Assembly: GCF_007665395.1 (NCBI RefSeq)
Contig: NZ_VDND01000001.1
Span: 844,258-908,257 of the forward strand
Origin: Pseudomonas oryzihabitans
Lineage (GTDB): Bacteria; Pseudomonadota; Gammaproteobacteria; Pseudomonadales; Pseudomonadaceae
Reading direction: 5' to 3'
DNA: 64,000 bases
Position numbers and translations under genes: made by a program. Below the pieces are notes generated by a model. It did no database searches. It was not told the origin of the DNA and worked only from the letters and a program-made list of their open reading frames with translations. This document shows positions 18,343 to 27,406 of the stretch, piece by piece (within the stretch, counting starts at the first letter, position 1; the number at the start of each line of letters is the position of its first letter).

Positions 18343-19581
18343 TCAGCCCAGCAGTCTCAGGACACCTTTCATCTGCTGATTGGCCTGCGCGATCATGGCA
18401 ATCGACGCCTGCTGAAGGATCTGATCGCGCGAGAGCCGCCCCGCTTCGGCGGCATAGTCGGTATCCCTGATCAGGCTTCGGCCCGCCATCACGTTGCCCC
18501 GGATGTTCTGCAGATTCGAGACCGCGCTGTCGAATCTGTTCTGGGTAGCCCCCAGCCTCGCGCGGAGATCGTCGATCTGCTTCATGGCGCCGTCCGCCAC
18601 GTAGATGGCAGCCTGTGCGCCTCGGGCTGTGCTGATGTCGATGTCGGCAACCCGGTTGTTGGCCACCTTCTGCATGGCATTGGTGATCCCCGGTCCCGCG
18701 TTCGCGATCTCTGCGCCGAGGATCGCGATACCGTCGAGACCGCCTTGCGCGGGAACGCTGAGCTTCACGGTCTGTAAGGATGAACCACCGTACCATCCTG
18801 CACCGGACACGTAGCTGATCGAGTTGTCGCTGTTGAGGTAGCTACCGACACCGAGACTGGCGCCATTGATCGCTTCGGTGATCTTGCGCGCCACGACCTT
18901 CTGGTCTTCGTTCTCGGCCACGTTGATCGAGACGGTTTTCTCGCCCTGATCGAAGCCTAGCGTGATGTCGACACGTCCCGCCTGGAAAGGCACCTGACGC
19001 AACTGCCCCCCAGCACTTTCAACGATGACCGCGAGCTCCACCTTGTTGCTTCGCCCTTCATAGAGGCTACCGGTGAGTGCCGCCGCATTCGTTTGAGCAA
19101 GACTGAGGTTGATGAGTTGGTTGGCCCCTGCACCAACCTGGAAACCCACCGTACCGAAGGATCCATCGAGCAGCTTACGACCGCCAAAGGTCGTGGTGTC
19201 GCTGATCCGGTCGAGCTCGCTCTTGAGTTGCCCGACTTCAGCATTCAGCGCGGTACGGTCCGCATCGCTGTTCGAGCCATTAGCGGACTTCAGCGCTAGT
19301 TGGCGAAGGCGCTGCAGCATTCTGGTCGACTCTTGAAGCGCGCCCTCTGCCGTCTGGGCAACGGAATTGCCGTCACTGGCATTTCGTATGGCGACACCAA
19401 GGCCATTGATTTGGCTCGTCAACCGGTTGGAGATCTGCAGGCCGGCGGCGTTATCCCGAGCACTGTTGAGGCGAGTGCCGGAGGAAAGCCGCTCCAAGGA
19501 CTGGGTGAGGGATCTGTTGGTCGCCGCGAGCTGTCGCTGGAAGCCCAGTGAAGCCGTGTTGGAGATGACATTGAACTTCAC
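18343..19581 (-). CDS. Flagellin (FliC-type), orphan copy
   Basis: The 412-residue protein has both conserved flagellin ends. The N-terminal D0/D1 part includes [27 protein letters not shown] and the C-terminal D1/D0 part includes [31 protein letters not shown] and ends VLRLLG. The middle is variable, as expected for surface-exposed domains. It starts at a GTG (19581) with GGAGG 7 bases upstream. No cap, chaperone or other flagellar gene accompanies it, so this may be a second flagellin or a displaced sole copy. No clear sigma-28 promoter was found upstream. Confidence 0.93.
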   Translation of the reverse strand: MKFNVISNTASLGFQRQLAATNRSLTQSLERLSSGTRLNSARDNAAGLQISNRLTSQINGLGVAIRNASDGNSVAQTAEGALQESTRMLQRLRQLALKSANGSNSDADRTALNAEVGQLKSELDRISDTTTFGGRKLLDGSFGTVGFQVGAGANQLINLSLAQTNAAALTGSLYEGRSNKVELAVIVESAGGQLRQVPFQAGRVDITLGFDQGEKTVSINVAENEDQKVVARKITEAINGASLGVGSYLNSDNSISYVSGAGWYGGSSLQTVKLSVPAQGGLDGIAILGAEIANAGPGITNAMQKVANNRVADIDISTARGAQAAIYVADGAMKQIDDLRARLGATQNRFDSAVSNLQNIRGNVMAGRSLIRDTDYAAEAGRLSRDQILQQASIAMIAQANQQMKGVLRLLG

Positions 19582-19775
19582 TGTGCTTCCTCCGCCAGTG
19601 CCCTTTCATCCTTGAATAGATGCCCAGCGGAGTGCGCCTCCTGCCATGGACTCGTCTGGAGTCACTACCGCACAGGACCACCAAAGCCGCTCGCCAAAGG
19701 TGCATGACAGACGTCATCACGCCCTGAGTTCGTGCCGCCCGTGGCTGCACGAATCAACCAATCATAATGGCCAGT

Positions 19776-19801
19776 AGCTACTAGGCAAAGGTAGGACTAA
19801 T
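19776..19801. repeat. 26-bp imperfect direct repeat, copy 1
   Basis: The core CAAAGGTAGGACTAAT (19786-19801) is preceded by AGCTACTAGG. A second copy lies 74 bp further on. Both are in the region upstream of the flagellin gene and could be binding sites controlling it. Confidence 0.5.
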
Positions 19802-19849
19802 CAGCCTGAGCGATGAAGCAGAACTGGAAACCAATGCCTGTTGCATAGG

Positions 19850-19875
19850 AGCTAATAAACAAAGGTAGGACTTAT
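19850..19875. repeat. 26-bp imperfect direct repeat, copy 2
   Basis: The core CAAAGGTAGGACTTAT (19860-19875) is preceded by AGCTAATAAA. It matches copy 1 at 19776-19801 with about four differences. It overlaps the inverted repeat at 19864-19886. Confidence 0.5.
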
Positions 19876-19886
19876 TTGATCCTACC
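19864..19886. promoter_or_regulatory. Perfect 7-bp inverted repeat upstream of flagellin
   Basis: GGTAGGA (19864-19870) and TCCTACC (19880-19886) are separated by nine bases. The left arm is part of the direct-repeat core. This may be an operator with one full site here and a half site at copy 1. Confidence 0.45.
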
Positions 19887-20403
19887 CGAGATAACTAAAA
19901 CGATGTTCACGCGGATCCGGTGAGATCCCTGAACCAGAGCCGCTCCACCTTCAATCGCCGGCAGGGCTACATCCGGCAACCGTCAAAAAGCGGAGAGCAA
20001 CGCCAATACCTGCCCAGAAACCGCCGCCCTACTGTTATCGCACAGGTAATTATCGTCGCAACATCCAGCAACGATTGGATGCTGGAGTACCTGCCGGGAA
20101 GGACGGAGACAGTAGCGTCGCCGAGCGCCTGATCTCGTCACGGCTGATCCGCTTACCAGGCGCTCGCAGGGCCTCGGACACCACCGGACCCGCCTGGCAC
20201 GCCCCCAGGCCAGGCGGCTAAGCGCCAGCTGCGGTCGGGTAGCCCAACCCTTGGTAAGACGGGCTAACCACGTCGTCCAGCAGGCGACCCGTTATCCATC
20301 CAGGCGGGTATCGCTAAGGTGTGTTCTACCGATGGCACAGGCGATCGGAACGAACCCCTTCATTGCGGCCATCGCTCTGGGCAGGCTGCAGGAGTCTACC
20401 GTC

Positions 20404-20907
20404 ATGAACCTTGCACAACATTTGACCCTGAGCGGGCTACTGGCTTGCGCCTTACTCTCTGGTGGCTTGAGCAACGCGCACGCCGACTCCACACCGGAAC
20501 GTAACCGCACGCTGATCGAGCAGGCCTTCAACGATTGGCAGGCGGGCCGCGGCAGCTTCTTCGATGCCGTGCTCTCGCCCGACGTGGTCTGGACGATTCA
20601 AGGCAGCGGGCCGGCCGCGGGTGTCTATCGAGGACGCGAGGATTTTCTCCAGCGCGCCGTACGGCCTTTCGCGCAGCGCCTGGCCGCGCCCATCGTGCCT
20701 AACGTGCACGCCATCTGGGCGCAGGGCGACACGGTGGTGGTGCGCTGGGACGGTAAGGGTACCGCGGTCGATGGTGCGCCCTATAGCAACGATTACGTCT
20801 GGATCTTCGAGCTACGGGATGGCCGAGCGACCCGCGTCGAGGCGTTTCTCGACCTGGCGGCTTATCAGGCTGTCATCGACCGCATCTCCCTGGCGGACAA
20901 CCGTTAG
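20404..20907 (+). CDS. Secreted SnoaL/NTF2-like protein
   Basis: A 167-residue protein with a signal peptide (hydrophobic SGLLACALLSGGL, cleavage near NAHA-DS). The mature part fits a SnoaL-like ketosteroid-isomerase fold: RTLIEQAFNDWQAGRGSFFDAVLSPDVVWTI, GVYRGREDFLQRAV, then strands ending ELRDGRATRVEAFLDLAAYQAV. The ATG at 20404 is chosen because the leader starts there; the frame is open to 20251. Members of this family are isomerases, hydrolases or binding proteins, and no specific role is assigned. Confidence 0.8.
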   Translation: MNLAQHLTLSGLLACALLSGGLSNAHADSTPERNRTLIEQAFNDWQAGRGSFFDAVLSPDVVWTIQGSGPAAGVYRGREDFLQRAVRPFAQRLAAPIVPNVHAIWAQGDTVVVRWDGKGTAVDGAPYSNDYVWIFELRDGRATRVEAFLDLAAYQAVIDRISLADNR

Positions 20908-21093
20908 CCACGGGCATTGCCATGACACCGGCAGGCTTAGCCAAGACAGTCGTGGCTATATGAAGGCGTTCCGCAGGTGCCCTACACGGAGCCTCAGCCG
21001 TCTAGATTCGCCATACCCTGAACGCGGAAGGGTAGCAACGGCGGCGGCAGCTGGTTTCCGCGGTAGAAGTCCAGGCGCCACGCCATACCGCCA

Positions 21094-21732
21094 TCAGCCG
21101 TAAGGCGCTGCGCTTTTCCCAGCGAGGGAATTTAGGTCCCACAGCCGCATCGCCTGACCGACGGCGCCCTCGATCACCGCCAGCGGTGCGCCGTCGCGCG
21201 CCATCGGCGAAAGGCCCAGCATGAAGCCTTCGAACAGGGCAGCCAAGGCGTCGGCATCGGTACCCGCCGCGAGATCGCCCCGGGCGATGCCTCGCCTGAC
21301 GCAAGCCAGCAGGCCAGCCCGCGTGCGGGCGCGCGCCTGGCGCAGAGGCAGGGCCACGCCGCTCTCTTCGTCGGCATAGGACCCCAGGATACCGAGCGCA
21401 ACCAGGCAGCCCTTGGGCAGACGCTCATCGCATTGCATCCGTGCCGACCGCAGCAAGGCCGTCTCGATAGCCTCGCGGGGTGCCAGCGCTTCATCGAACA
21501 AGGGGTCGTTCACCCGTCCGTGGGTCGCCATGTAGCGGGCGACCACCTCCTTGAACAGTTCCTCTTTCGAACCGAAGGCCGCATAGAAACTGGGCGCCGT
21601 GATGCCGCCACCAATCGCGCCCTTGAGCCGCGCCAGGGAGGTCGCTTCGTACCCGTATCGCCAGAACAGCAGCATTGCCGCGTCGATTGCCTCGGTGCGA
21701 TCGAACGACCGCGGACGCCCCAGTTGAGCCAT
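21094..21732 (-). CDS. TetR-family repressor
   Basis: A 212-residue protein with the N-terminal TetR DNA-binding domain (GRPRSFDRTEAIDAAMLLFWRYGYEATSL, then SFYAAFGSKEELFKEVV). The C-terminal ligand domain contains QCDERLPKGCLVALG, seen in TetR regulators of efflux and oxidoreductase genes. It is divergent from an MFS gene. The 116-bp region between the two contains a perfect 12-bp-arm palindrome, so this protein very likely represses the transporter. Confidence 0.92.
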   Translation of the reverse strand: MAQLGRPRSFDRTEAIDAAMLLFWRYGYEATSLARLKGAIGGGITAPSFYAAFGSKEELFKEVVARYMATHGRVNDPLFDEALAPREAIETALLRSARMQCDERLPKGCLVALGILGSYADEESGVALPLRQARARTRAGLLACVRRGIARGDLAAGTDADALAALFEGFMLGLSPMARDGAPLAVIEGAVGQAMRLWDLNSLAGKSAAPYG

Positions 21733-21804
21733 GCCAGACCTCCCGCTTCACCAGACTTTAATACTAATCGATACAGAAATCATTGACCACGGCGGACGCC
21801 ACTG

Positions 21805-21836
21805 CTTAGATATGTACCGACCGATACATATCTAAG
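21805..21836. promoter_or_regulatory. Perfect operator palindrome between tetR-type and MFS genes
   Basis: CTTAGATATGTA (21805-21816) and TACATATCTAAG (21825-21836) are exact reverse complements separated by 8 bases. The inner part contains CCGATACA, echoed by TCGATACA about 50 bp nearer the repressor gene. The site ends just before the MFS start at 21849 and overlaps its AAGGA ribosome site, so bound repressor would block the transporter promoter or leader. Confidence 0.75.
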
Positions 21837-21848
21837 GACGTATTCCTC

Positions 21849-23051
21849 GTGAACTCAGACGCTACCCTCGAACGGCTCCCCATCGCCGCGCTGCTGGCCC
21901 TCGCCATGACCGGCTTCATCTGCATCATGACCGAGACCCTCCCGGCTGGATTGCTCCCCGAGATCGCTCAGGGGCTCGTTGTGTCGAACGCCCTGGCCGG
22001 ACAAACGGTGACCGCCTATGCCGTCGGTTCACTCGTGGCGGCGATCCCGCTGACCATCGCCACGGCCGGCTGGCGGCGCCGTCGCGTGCTCCTCGCCACC
22101 CTGCTGGGATTCCTGCTGTTCAATACCCTGACCGCCCTGTCCTCCAGCTACACCCTGACCTTGATCGCGCGGCTCGCCGCCGGGGCGGCTGCCGGACTCG
22201 CCTGGAGCCTGCTGGCCGGCTATGCCAGGCGGATGGTGGTGCCTCGCCTCCAGGGCCGGGCGATGGCCGTCGCGATGATCGGCACGCCCGTGGCCTTGTC
22301 GCTGGGCGTGCCGCTGGGGACCTGGCTGGGCGGCCTGCTGGGGTGGCGCCTCGCGTTCGCGGCGATGTCCGTGCTCACCCTGGGCCTGATCGTCTGGGTG
22401 ATGGCCAAGGTACCGGACTATCCCGGCCAGACCGCAGGCCAGCGGCTACCGCTGCGCCAGGTGCTGCAGACCCCGGGCATCCGCGCCATCCTGGCGGTGG
22501 TCTTCACCTGGATGCTGGCGCACAACGTCCTTTACACCTACATCGCCCCCTTCGTCGCCCAGGCCGGGCTGCGCGAGCACGTCGATCTGGTCCTGCTGAC
22601 CTTCGGTGCGGCGTCGCTACTGGGCATCTGGATAACCGGTCGTATCGTCGACCACCGTCTGCGGCGGGCGGTACTGGTCAGCCTGGCGACCTTCGCCGCG
22701 GTTGCGCTGCTGCTGGGGCTCAAGAGTGATTCGAGCCTGGTGCAGTACCTGGGCGTATTCGTCTGGGGGATGACCTTCGGCGGCGCCGCTACCCTGCTGC
22801 AGACCGCCCTGGCCGACACGGCAGGTTCGGGCGCCGACGCGGCCCTGGCGATGAACGTCGTGACCTGGAACAGTGCCATCGCCGGGGGCGGCATTCTCGG
22901 TGGGGTACTGCTGGAAACCTTTGGCGCTCAATCCCTGAGCTGGGTCGTGCTGGCGCTGGCCTTGAGCGCTCTGGCGATTGCCTTCTCGGCTCGTCGCCAT
23001 GGCTTTCCCGCTGGCACCCGGGCGATGGGCTCACCGGTCCTGGGCCACTGA
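21849..23051 (+). CDS. MFS drug/sugar efflux transporter (DHA1 type)
   Basis: A 400-residue major facilitator with twelve predicted membrane segments. The N-terminal pattern GFICIMTETLPAGLLPEIAQGLVVS and the RRRVLLATLLGFLLFNTLTALSSSY segment are typical of the AraJ/SotB/Cml-like DHA1 efflux group. The start is a GTG with AAGGA at 21834-21838. It is divergent from a TetR gene, which supports a substrate-inducible efflux role. The exported compound is unknown. Confidence 0.88.
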   Translation: MNSDATLERLPIAALLALAMTGFICIMTETLPAGLLPEIAQGLVVSNALAGQTVTAYAVGSLVAAIPLTIATAGWRRRRVLLATLLGFLLFNTLTALSSSYTLTLIARLAAGAAAGLAWSLLAGYARRMVVPRLQGRAMAVAMIGTPVALSLGVPLGTWLGGLLGWRLAFAAMSVLTLGLIVWVMAKVPDYPGQTAGQRLPLRQVLQTPGIRAILAVVFTWMLAHNVLYTYIAPFVAQAGLREHVDLVLLTFGAASLLGIWITGRIVDHRLRRAVLVSLATFAAVALLLGLKSDSSLVQYLGVFVWGMTFGGAATLLQTALADTAGSGADAALAMNVVTWNSAIAGGGILGGVLLETFGAQSLSWVVLALALSALAIAFSARRHGFPAGTRAMGSPVLGH

Positions 23052-23135
23052 GTGCCAGCACCCAACGGCCGGATTGCCGTTTCGCTGACTCACCGGCGAC
23101 GGCTGGGAGTCAGCGCACTTGCCAACGAAGTTCGC

Positions 23136-23756
23136 TCAACCCTTGAAGCCCTTGCCCACCAGATAGACCTCGCGCGACCGAGGCCGCGAGGCTTCGGGCT
23201 TGCGGATCGACACCTTCTCGAAGGAGGTGCGCACGTCTTTCAGGAAGACATCGGAGCCTTCGCCCTGGAACACCTTGACCACATAGTTGCCGCCGGGCTT
23301 GAGCACCTGGCGCACCATGTCGAGGGTCAGTTCCACCAGGTACATGGCGGCGGCCTGGTCGGCGGCCGCGACCCCGCTGATGTTGGGCGCGATGTCGGAG
23401 ACGATCAGATCGGGCTGGCGGCCATCGAGCACGCCGAGGATCTTCTGGAAGACGGCATCGTCGGTGAAGTCGCCCTGGACGAAGTCGACGTTGTCCAGCG
23501 CGCCCATGGGCAGGATGTCGGTCGCCACCACGCGGCCCTTGTCGCCGACGATGCCACCGGCCACCTGTGACCAGCCACCAGGAGCCGAACCCAGGTCCAT
23601 GACCAGCATGCCGGGCCGGATCAGCTTGTCCTTCTCGTTGAGCTCGATCAGCTTGTAGCTGGAGCGCGAGCGCAGGCCGTCTTTCTGAGCGCGTTTGACG
23701 TAGGGATCGTTGACGTGTTCATCCAGCCAGCGACGACTGCTTTTGGATCTTTTCAT
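23136..23756 (-). CDS. rlmE: 23S rRNA (uridine 2'-O) methyltransferase RlmE (FtsJ/RrmJ)
   Basis: The 206-residue protein matches RlmE throughout: [38 protein letters not shown], the SAM motif [19 protein letters not shown], the catalytic-region SDIAPNISG and VKVFQGEG. RlmE methylates U2552 of 23S rRNA during late 50S assembly. The start at 23756 matches the family N-terminus. In many pseudomonads this gene stands next to ftsH; here it stands alone between an MFS gene and a flavoprotein gene. Confidence 0.93.
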   Translation of the reverse strand: MKRSKSSRRWLDEHVNDPYVKRAQKDGLRSRSSYKLIELNEKDKLIRPGMLVMDLGSAPGGWSQVAGGIVGDKGRVVATDILPMGALDNVDFVQGDFTDDAVFQKILGVLDGRQPDLIVSDIAPNISGVAAADQAAAMYLVELTLDMVRQVLKPGGNYVVKVFQGEGSDVFLKDVRTSFEKVSIRKPEASRPRSREVYLVGKGFKG

Positions 23757-24001
23757 GTTGGAGCTACCACGGAAAAGCGGGTGAGGAGCGGACGCGCGCC
23801 AGGTCTGGCCGACCGCAAAGTGGCGGCGATTATAAGCCGATAACGCCCCAGGACGAATCGGGGATCGCCGGAACGACCGCCAGGCCGCCCAGTGGAGCGC
23901 CCATCGTCCCGGCCTGACAGCGCCAGGGCCGCCGGGTACAATCGCCGCCCTACCCCTCCTCGTCCCTTCCTTTGCCGGAGTCACCGGCCAGGATTATTGT
24001 C

Positions 24002-25651
24002 ATGATTCGCATCAACGAACTGTCTCTGCCGCTTGACCACACCCCCGCCGAGCTGCGCCAGGCCATCCTGGAGCGCCTGAAGCTGCGCGACGCCGACCTC
24101 CTCGATTTCACCGTGTTCAAGCGCAGCTACGATGCGCGCAAGAAGAACAGTGTCATCCTGTTCATCTACATCATCGACCTGGAAGTACGCGACGAGGCGG
24201 CGGTGCTGGCGCGCTTCGCCAATGACCTGCACGTACGCCCGGCGCCGGACACCGGCTACTACCCGGTCGGCCAGGCACCGGCCCAGTTGACCGAGCGCCC
24301 GCTGGTAGTGGGGTTCGGTCCTTGCGGCCTGTTCGCCGCCCTGCTGCTGGCCCAGATGGGCTTCAAGCCCATCGTGCTCGAGCGCGGCAAGGACGTACGG
24401 AGCCGCACCAAGGACACCTGGGCGCTGTGGCGCAAGAAGGTGCTGACGCCCGAATCCAACGTGCAGTTCGGCGAAGGCGGTGCCGGCCTGTTTTCCGACG
24501 GCAAGCTCTATAGCCAGATCAAGGATCCGAAATTCTACGCGCGCAAGGTGATGCACGAATTCGTCCGTGCCGGCGCGCCGGAAGAGATCCTCTACGTCAG
24601 CAAGCCGCACATCGGCACCTTCCGCCTGACCGGCGTGGTCGCGGCCATGCGTGAGGAGATCATCGCCCTCGGCGGCGAAGTCCGCTTCGAGAGCAAGGTG
24701 ACCGATCTGCTGATCGACGACGGCCAGCTCGAAGGCGTGGTGCTCGCCAATGGCGAAACGCTGCACAGCCGCCATGTGGTGCTCGCGCTGGGCCACAGCT
24801 CTCGCGACACCTTCCGCATGCTGCACCGCCAGGGCGTGTATATCGAGGCCAAGCCCTTCGCCGTCGGCTTCCGCATCGAACACCCCCAGGGCATGATCGA
24901 CGAGGCCCGCCTGGGCAAGTACGCCGGCCACCCGGAACTCGGCGCCGCCGACTACAAGCTGGTCCATCACGCCAAGAACGGCCGCGCCGTGTACAGCTTC
25001 TGCATGTGCCCGGGCGGCACCGTGGTAGCCGCCACCTCCGAGCCGGGCCGCGTGGTGACCAATGGCATGAGCCAGTACTCCCGCAACGAACGCAACGCCA
25101 ACTCCGGCATCGTGGTGGGCATCAATCCCAAGCAGGACTTCCCCGGCAATCCGCTGGCCGGCGTCGAGTTGCAGGAACGCCTGGAATCGCGCGCCTACGA
25201 ATTGGGTGGCAGCGACTACTCGGCGCCGGGCCAATTGGTCGGCGACTTCATTCGCGGCGTGCCCTCCACCGCCTTCGGCGAAGTGGAGCCCTCCTACAAG
25301 CCCGGTGTTCTCCTGGGTGACCTGGCGCCATCGCTCCCTGCCTACGCCATCGAGGCCATTCGCGAAGCCCTGCCCGCCTTCGGCAAGCAGATCCGCGGCT
25401 TCGACCGCCATGACGCCATCCTGACCGGCATCGAGACCCGCACCTCCTCGCCGGTGCGCATCACCCGCGACAACGAGACGCTGCAGAGCCTGAACCTGCG
25501 CGGCCTGTATCCGGCTGGCGAAGGCGCGGGCTACGCCGGTGGCATCCTGTCCGCCGGCGTGGACGGCATCAAGGTCGCCGAGGCACTGGCCAAGGCGATG
25601 CTGTCGGAAGGCAGCGAGCAAGGTGCTCCACTGGCCCGGGCCGCTGGCTGA
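24002..25651 (+). CDS. NAD(P)/FAD-dependent oxidoreductase of the COG2509 type
   Basis: The 549-residue protein has a small N-terminal domain (MIRINELSLPLDHTPAEL... to about residue 90), then the FAD motif VVGFGPCGLFAALLLAQMG. These are followed by NVQFGEGGAGLFSDGKLYSQ and a C-terminal YPAGEGAGYAGGILSAGVDGIKVA, all hallmarks of the uncharacterised COG2509 dehydrogenases. Metabolic role is not known. The stop codon overlaps the start of the RNA methyltransferase gene (TGATG), so the two are translated together. Confidence 0.88.
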   Translation: MIRINELSLPLDHTPAELRQAILERLKLRDADLLDFTVFKRSYDARKKNSVILFIYIIDLEVRDEAAVLARFANDLHVRPAPDTGYYPVGQAPAQLTERPLVVGFGPCGLFAALLLAQMGFKPIVLERGKDVRSRTKDTWALWRKKVLTPESNVQFGEGGAGLFSDGKLYSQIKDPKFYARKVMHEFVRAGAPEEILYVSKPHIGTFRLTGVVAAMREEIIALGGEVRFESKVTDLLIDDGQLEGVVLANGETLHSRHVVLALGHSSRDTFRMLHRQGVYIEAKPFAVGFRIEHPQGMIDEARLGKYAGHPELGAADYKLVHHAKNGRAVYSFCMCPGGTVVAATSEPGRVVTNGMSQYSRNERNANSGIVVGINPKQDFPGNPLAGVELQERLESRAYELGGSDYSAPGQLVGDFIRGVPSTAFGEVEPSYKPGVLLGDLAPSLPAYAIEAIREALPAFGKQIRGFDRHDAILTGIETRTSSPVRITRDNETLQSLNLRGLYPAGEGAGYAGGILSAGVDGIKVAEALAKAMLSEGSEQGAPLARAAG

Positions 25652-26376
25652 TGAAGCTCGACGACATCAGGAAGCTCCACCAGAAGAAGTACCGCGCCGA
25701 ATTCGGTCATTTCCTGGTGGAGGGCGAGCACCTGGCGCTGGAGCTGCGAAAGGCCGCCCTGCAGCATCCCGAGTTGCAGCGTGCCGAGCTCTATGTGACC
25801 GGCGCCTACGAGCACTGGAAGAGTCCGTTTCGGACGCACCTGATCAGCGACCGCCAGATGGCACAGCTCGCCGACACCAAGACCCCGCAGGGCATCATTG
25901 CAGTGGTGCCGGTGCCTCAGGAGCCCTTGGCAGCAGCGGCCGAAGGCGAGCGCGCCGTCTATCTGCACGAGATCCAGGACCCGGGCAACCTGGGCACCAT
26001 CCTGCGCACCCTGGCTTGGTTCGGTGGTTTTCGCTGCCTGCTCAGCCCCGGTAGCGTCGACCCCTACAATCCCAAGGTCGTTCGCGCCAGCATGGGTGCC
26101 ATCTTCCATACCCCGCTGGAGCTGGACGTCGAACTCGATGGCCTGCGGGAGCGCTTCCCGCGCCTGGCCTGCCTGGACATGCAAGGCACGCCCGTGCAGG
26201 CGGCCGAGTTCAAGACCTTCGATTGTTACCTGTTCGGCAACGAAGCCCGCGGTGTTCCCCGCGAGCAGCTCACGGCCCTGGACGCCCAGCCCTTCACGAT
26301 CAGAGGCTCGGGTGCCATCGAGTCCCTGAATCTGGCGGCGACGGTGAACATGTGCGCCTATGAGGTGAGTCGGTAG
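25651..26376 (+). CDS. SPOUT (TrmH/SpoU-type) RNA methyltransferase
   Basis: A 241-residue protein. The N-terminal substrate-binding part contains EFGHFLVEGEHLALEL. SPOUT motif 1 is HEIQDPGNLGTILRTLAWFG, motif 2 FGNEARGVPREQL and motif 3 IRGSGAIESLNLAATVNM; together they form the knotted SAM site. It 2'-O-methylates an rRNA or tRNA ribose. The target (RlmB, TrmH or another SpoU class) cannot be chosen from the sequence. Its ATG overlaps the previous stop by one base. Confidence 0.88.
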   Translation: MKLDDIRKLHQKKYRAEFGHFLVEGEHLALELRKAALQHPELQRAELYVTGAYEHWKSPFRTHLISDRQMAQLADTKTPQGIIAVVPVPQEPLAAAAEGERAVYLHEIQDPGNLGTILRTLAWFGGFRCLLSPGSVDPYNPKVVRASMGAIFHTPLELDVELDGLRERFPRLACLDMQGTPVQAAEFKTFDCYLFGNEARGVPREQLTALDAQPFTIRGSGAIESLNLAATVNMCAYEVSR

Positions 26377-26560
26377 CCGTTTTGAAACGTGCAGCCGTTA
26401 TTGCTCGGCCGGGATAACCGGCGGTGCGCTGGGGGTTCAAGGCCAAGGGCGCCAAGCCAGCTTGGGCGGGGGCGTTGTCGCCCAGGTGGCGATACTCGGG
26501 CACGCCGAGCTGGACGATGGCGGCGCTCTCCAGTGTTAGTCAATTGCCGGTCCGTACGCG
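26377..26560 (-). pseudogene. Degenerate IS110-like transposase fragment (tentative)
   Basis: On the minus strand, one frame from about 26540 to 26380 reads VPEYRHLGDNAPAQAGLAP followed within ten residues by AGYPGR and an R-F segment. This resembles the C-terminal transposase_20 motif of IS110-family enzymes (PELG...ALAGLAP...G...GGR...R). No start, no intact catalytic core and no terminal repeats are seen, so at best it is a remnant. The similarity is short and the call may be wrong. Confidence 0.25.
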
Positions 26561-26893
26561 CCGGCCCCGGCGCAATCCGTGATCATGGTGGCGTCCTCGG
26601 CTGAGCGGGTGCGGACCGTATCCTGCCGCTCAGCGGAAGATAGCGGAACGCAAGGCTGGGACATAACACTCATGCCCAGCTCGAATAGGCTGACTGTAGA
26701 CGTACTTGAAAGCCTCTCCAGGATCAGCCCTCCAATCTGCTCGATCACCTTTGAGGTTGAGCACGCGATCTACCATCGCGCCCTAGTCATGCCGGCGGAT
26801 GCGGCGAGAAGGCCCAGGGTGGCAAGGGACGAAGCCCTGCGAGCGGGTGCTGGCAGCCTCTCCGTTCAGGCGGGTGGTGACTGGCCAGCCGCC
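26561..26893. other. Intergenic stretch without a recognised gene
   Basis: Open frames on both strands here lack family signatures. A 48-codon minus-strand frame (26630-26776) begins with an ATG and looks plausibly coding, but has no recognisable relative. Confidence 0.4.
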
Positions 26894-27112
26894 TCACTCA
26901 TCGCGGCCCTCCTGCTGACGCTGAAAGGAGCGCGCCCACTCGAGCAGGGCGTTCTCCTCGTCGGTGCGATCATCCACACCACACTCTTCGAGTGCCAGGA
27001 TGACTGTGCTCATGAAGTTTCGATCTGCCCGCGCGCGATCCATGACCGTGATCGCGCTCATCCCCTCGACCAGCTTCAATCGCCTGCCCAGCTCTTCATC
27101 ATTGATGCTCAT
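26894..27112 (-). CDS. Small hypothetical protein
   Basis: A 72-residue frame from an ATG at 27112. The sequence is acidic and predicted largely helical, starting MSINDEELGRRLKLVEG and containing DRTDEENALLEWARSFQRQ. The composition looks like a real soluble bacterial protein rather than a chance frame. No domain is recognised. The neighbours are a degenerate segment and an HxlR gene, giving no functional hint. Confidence 0.5.
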   Translation of the reverse strand: MSINDEELGRRLKLVEGMSAITVMDRARADRNFMSTVILALEECGVDDRTDEENALLEWARSFQRQQEGRDE

Positions 27113-27406
27113 GGCACCCGTACTCCAGTAGCGCCGCCGCCAACCCAAAGATAGCGTAACGCCATCATTACCGAGGCCCTATCTTGTCGCAGCCGTTATC
27201 GTATGAGATGTCGATATCATTACCCGAGCGGTGCAGAGCACAGCGCGTCGCAGGCTGGATGAGCGCAATTCGCCAGACACCATCGTCAGCGTTCCTATTC
27301 CGCCCGCTCCCGGTGCTCCTGCGCGCCGAGCGCCGAGCGCCGACGCTCACTCCCCGAAACACGGTTCGGCCATGTCGACTCGGCTGGCCTGCTACCTCAC
27401 CTCACC

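Larger units (their letters stand above)
19582..20403. other. 822-bp intergenic region between flagellin and the SnoaL-like gene
   Basis: No protein-coding gene is recognised. The part nearest the flagellin (19770-19900) is AT-richer and carries a repeated 26-bp element and an inverted repeat, described separately. A 70-codon frame at 19920-20132 lacks family features and is not called. Confidence 0.5.

Noticed and set aside
19582..19740. Sigma-28 or sigma-54 promoter for the flagellin gene
   Set aside because: No segment has both elements at proper spacing.
23981..25621. A 546-codon minus-strand frame
   Set aside because: It is antisense to the COG2509 flavoprotein and rich in His, Ala and Gly without domain features; a high-GC shadow.
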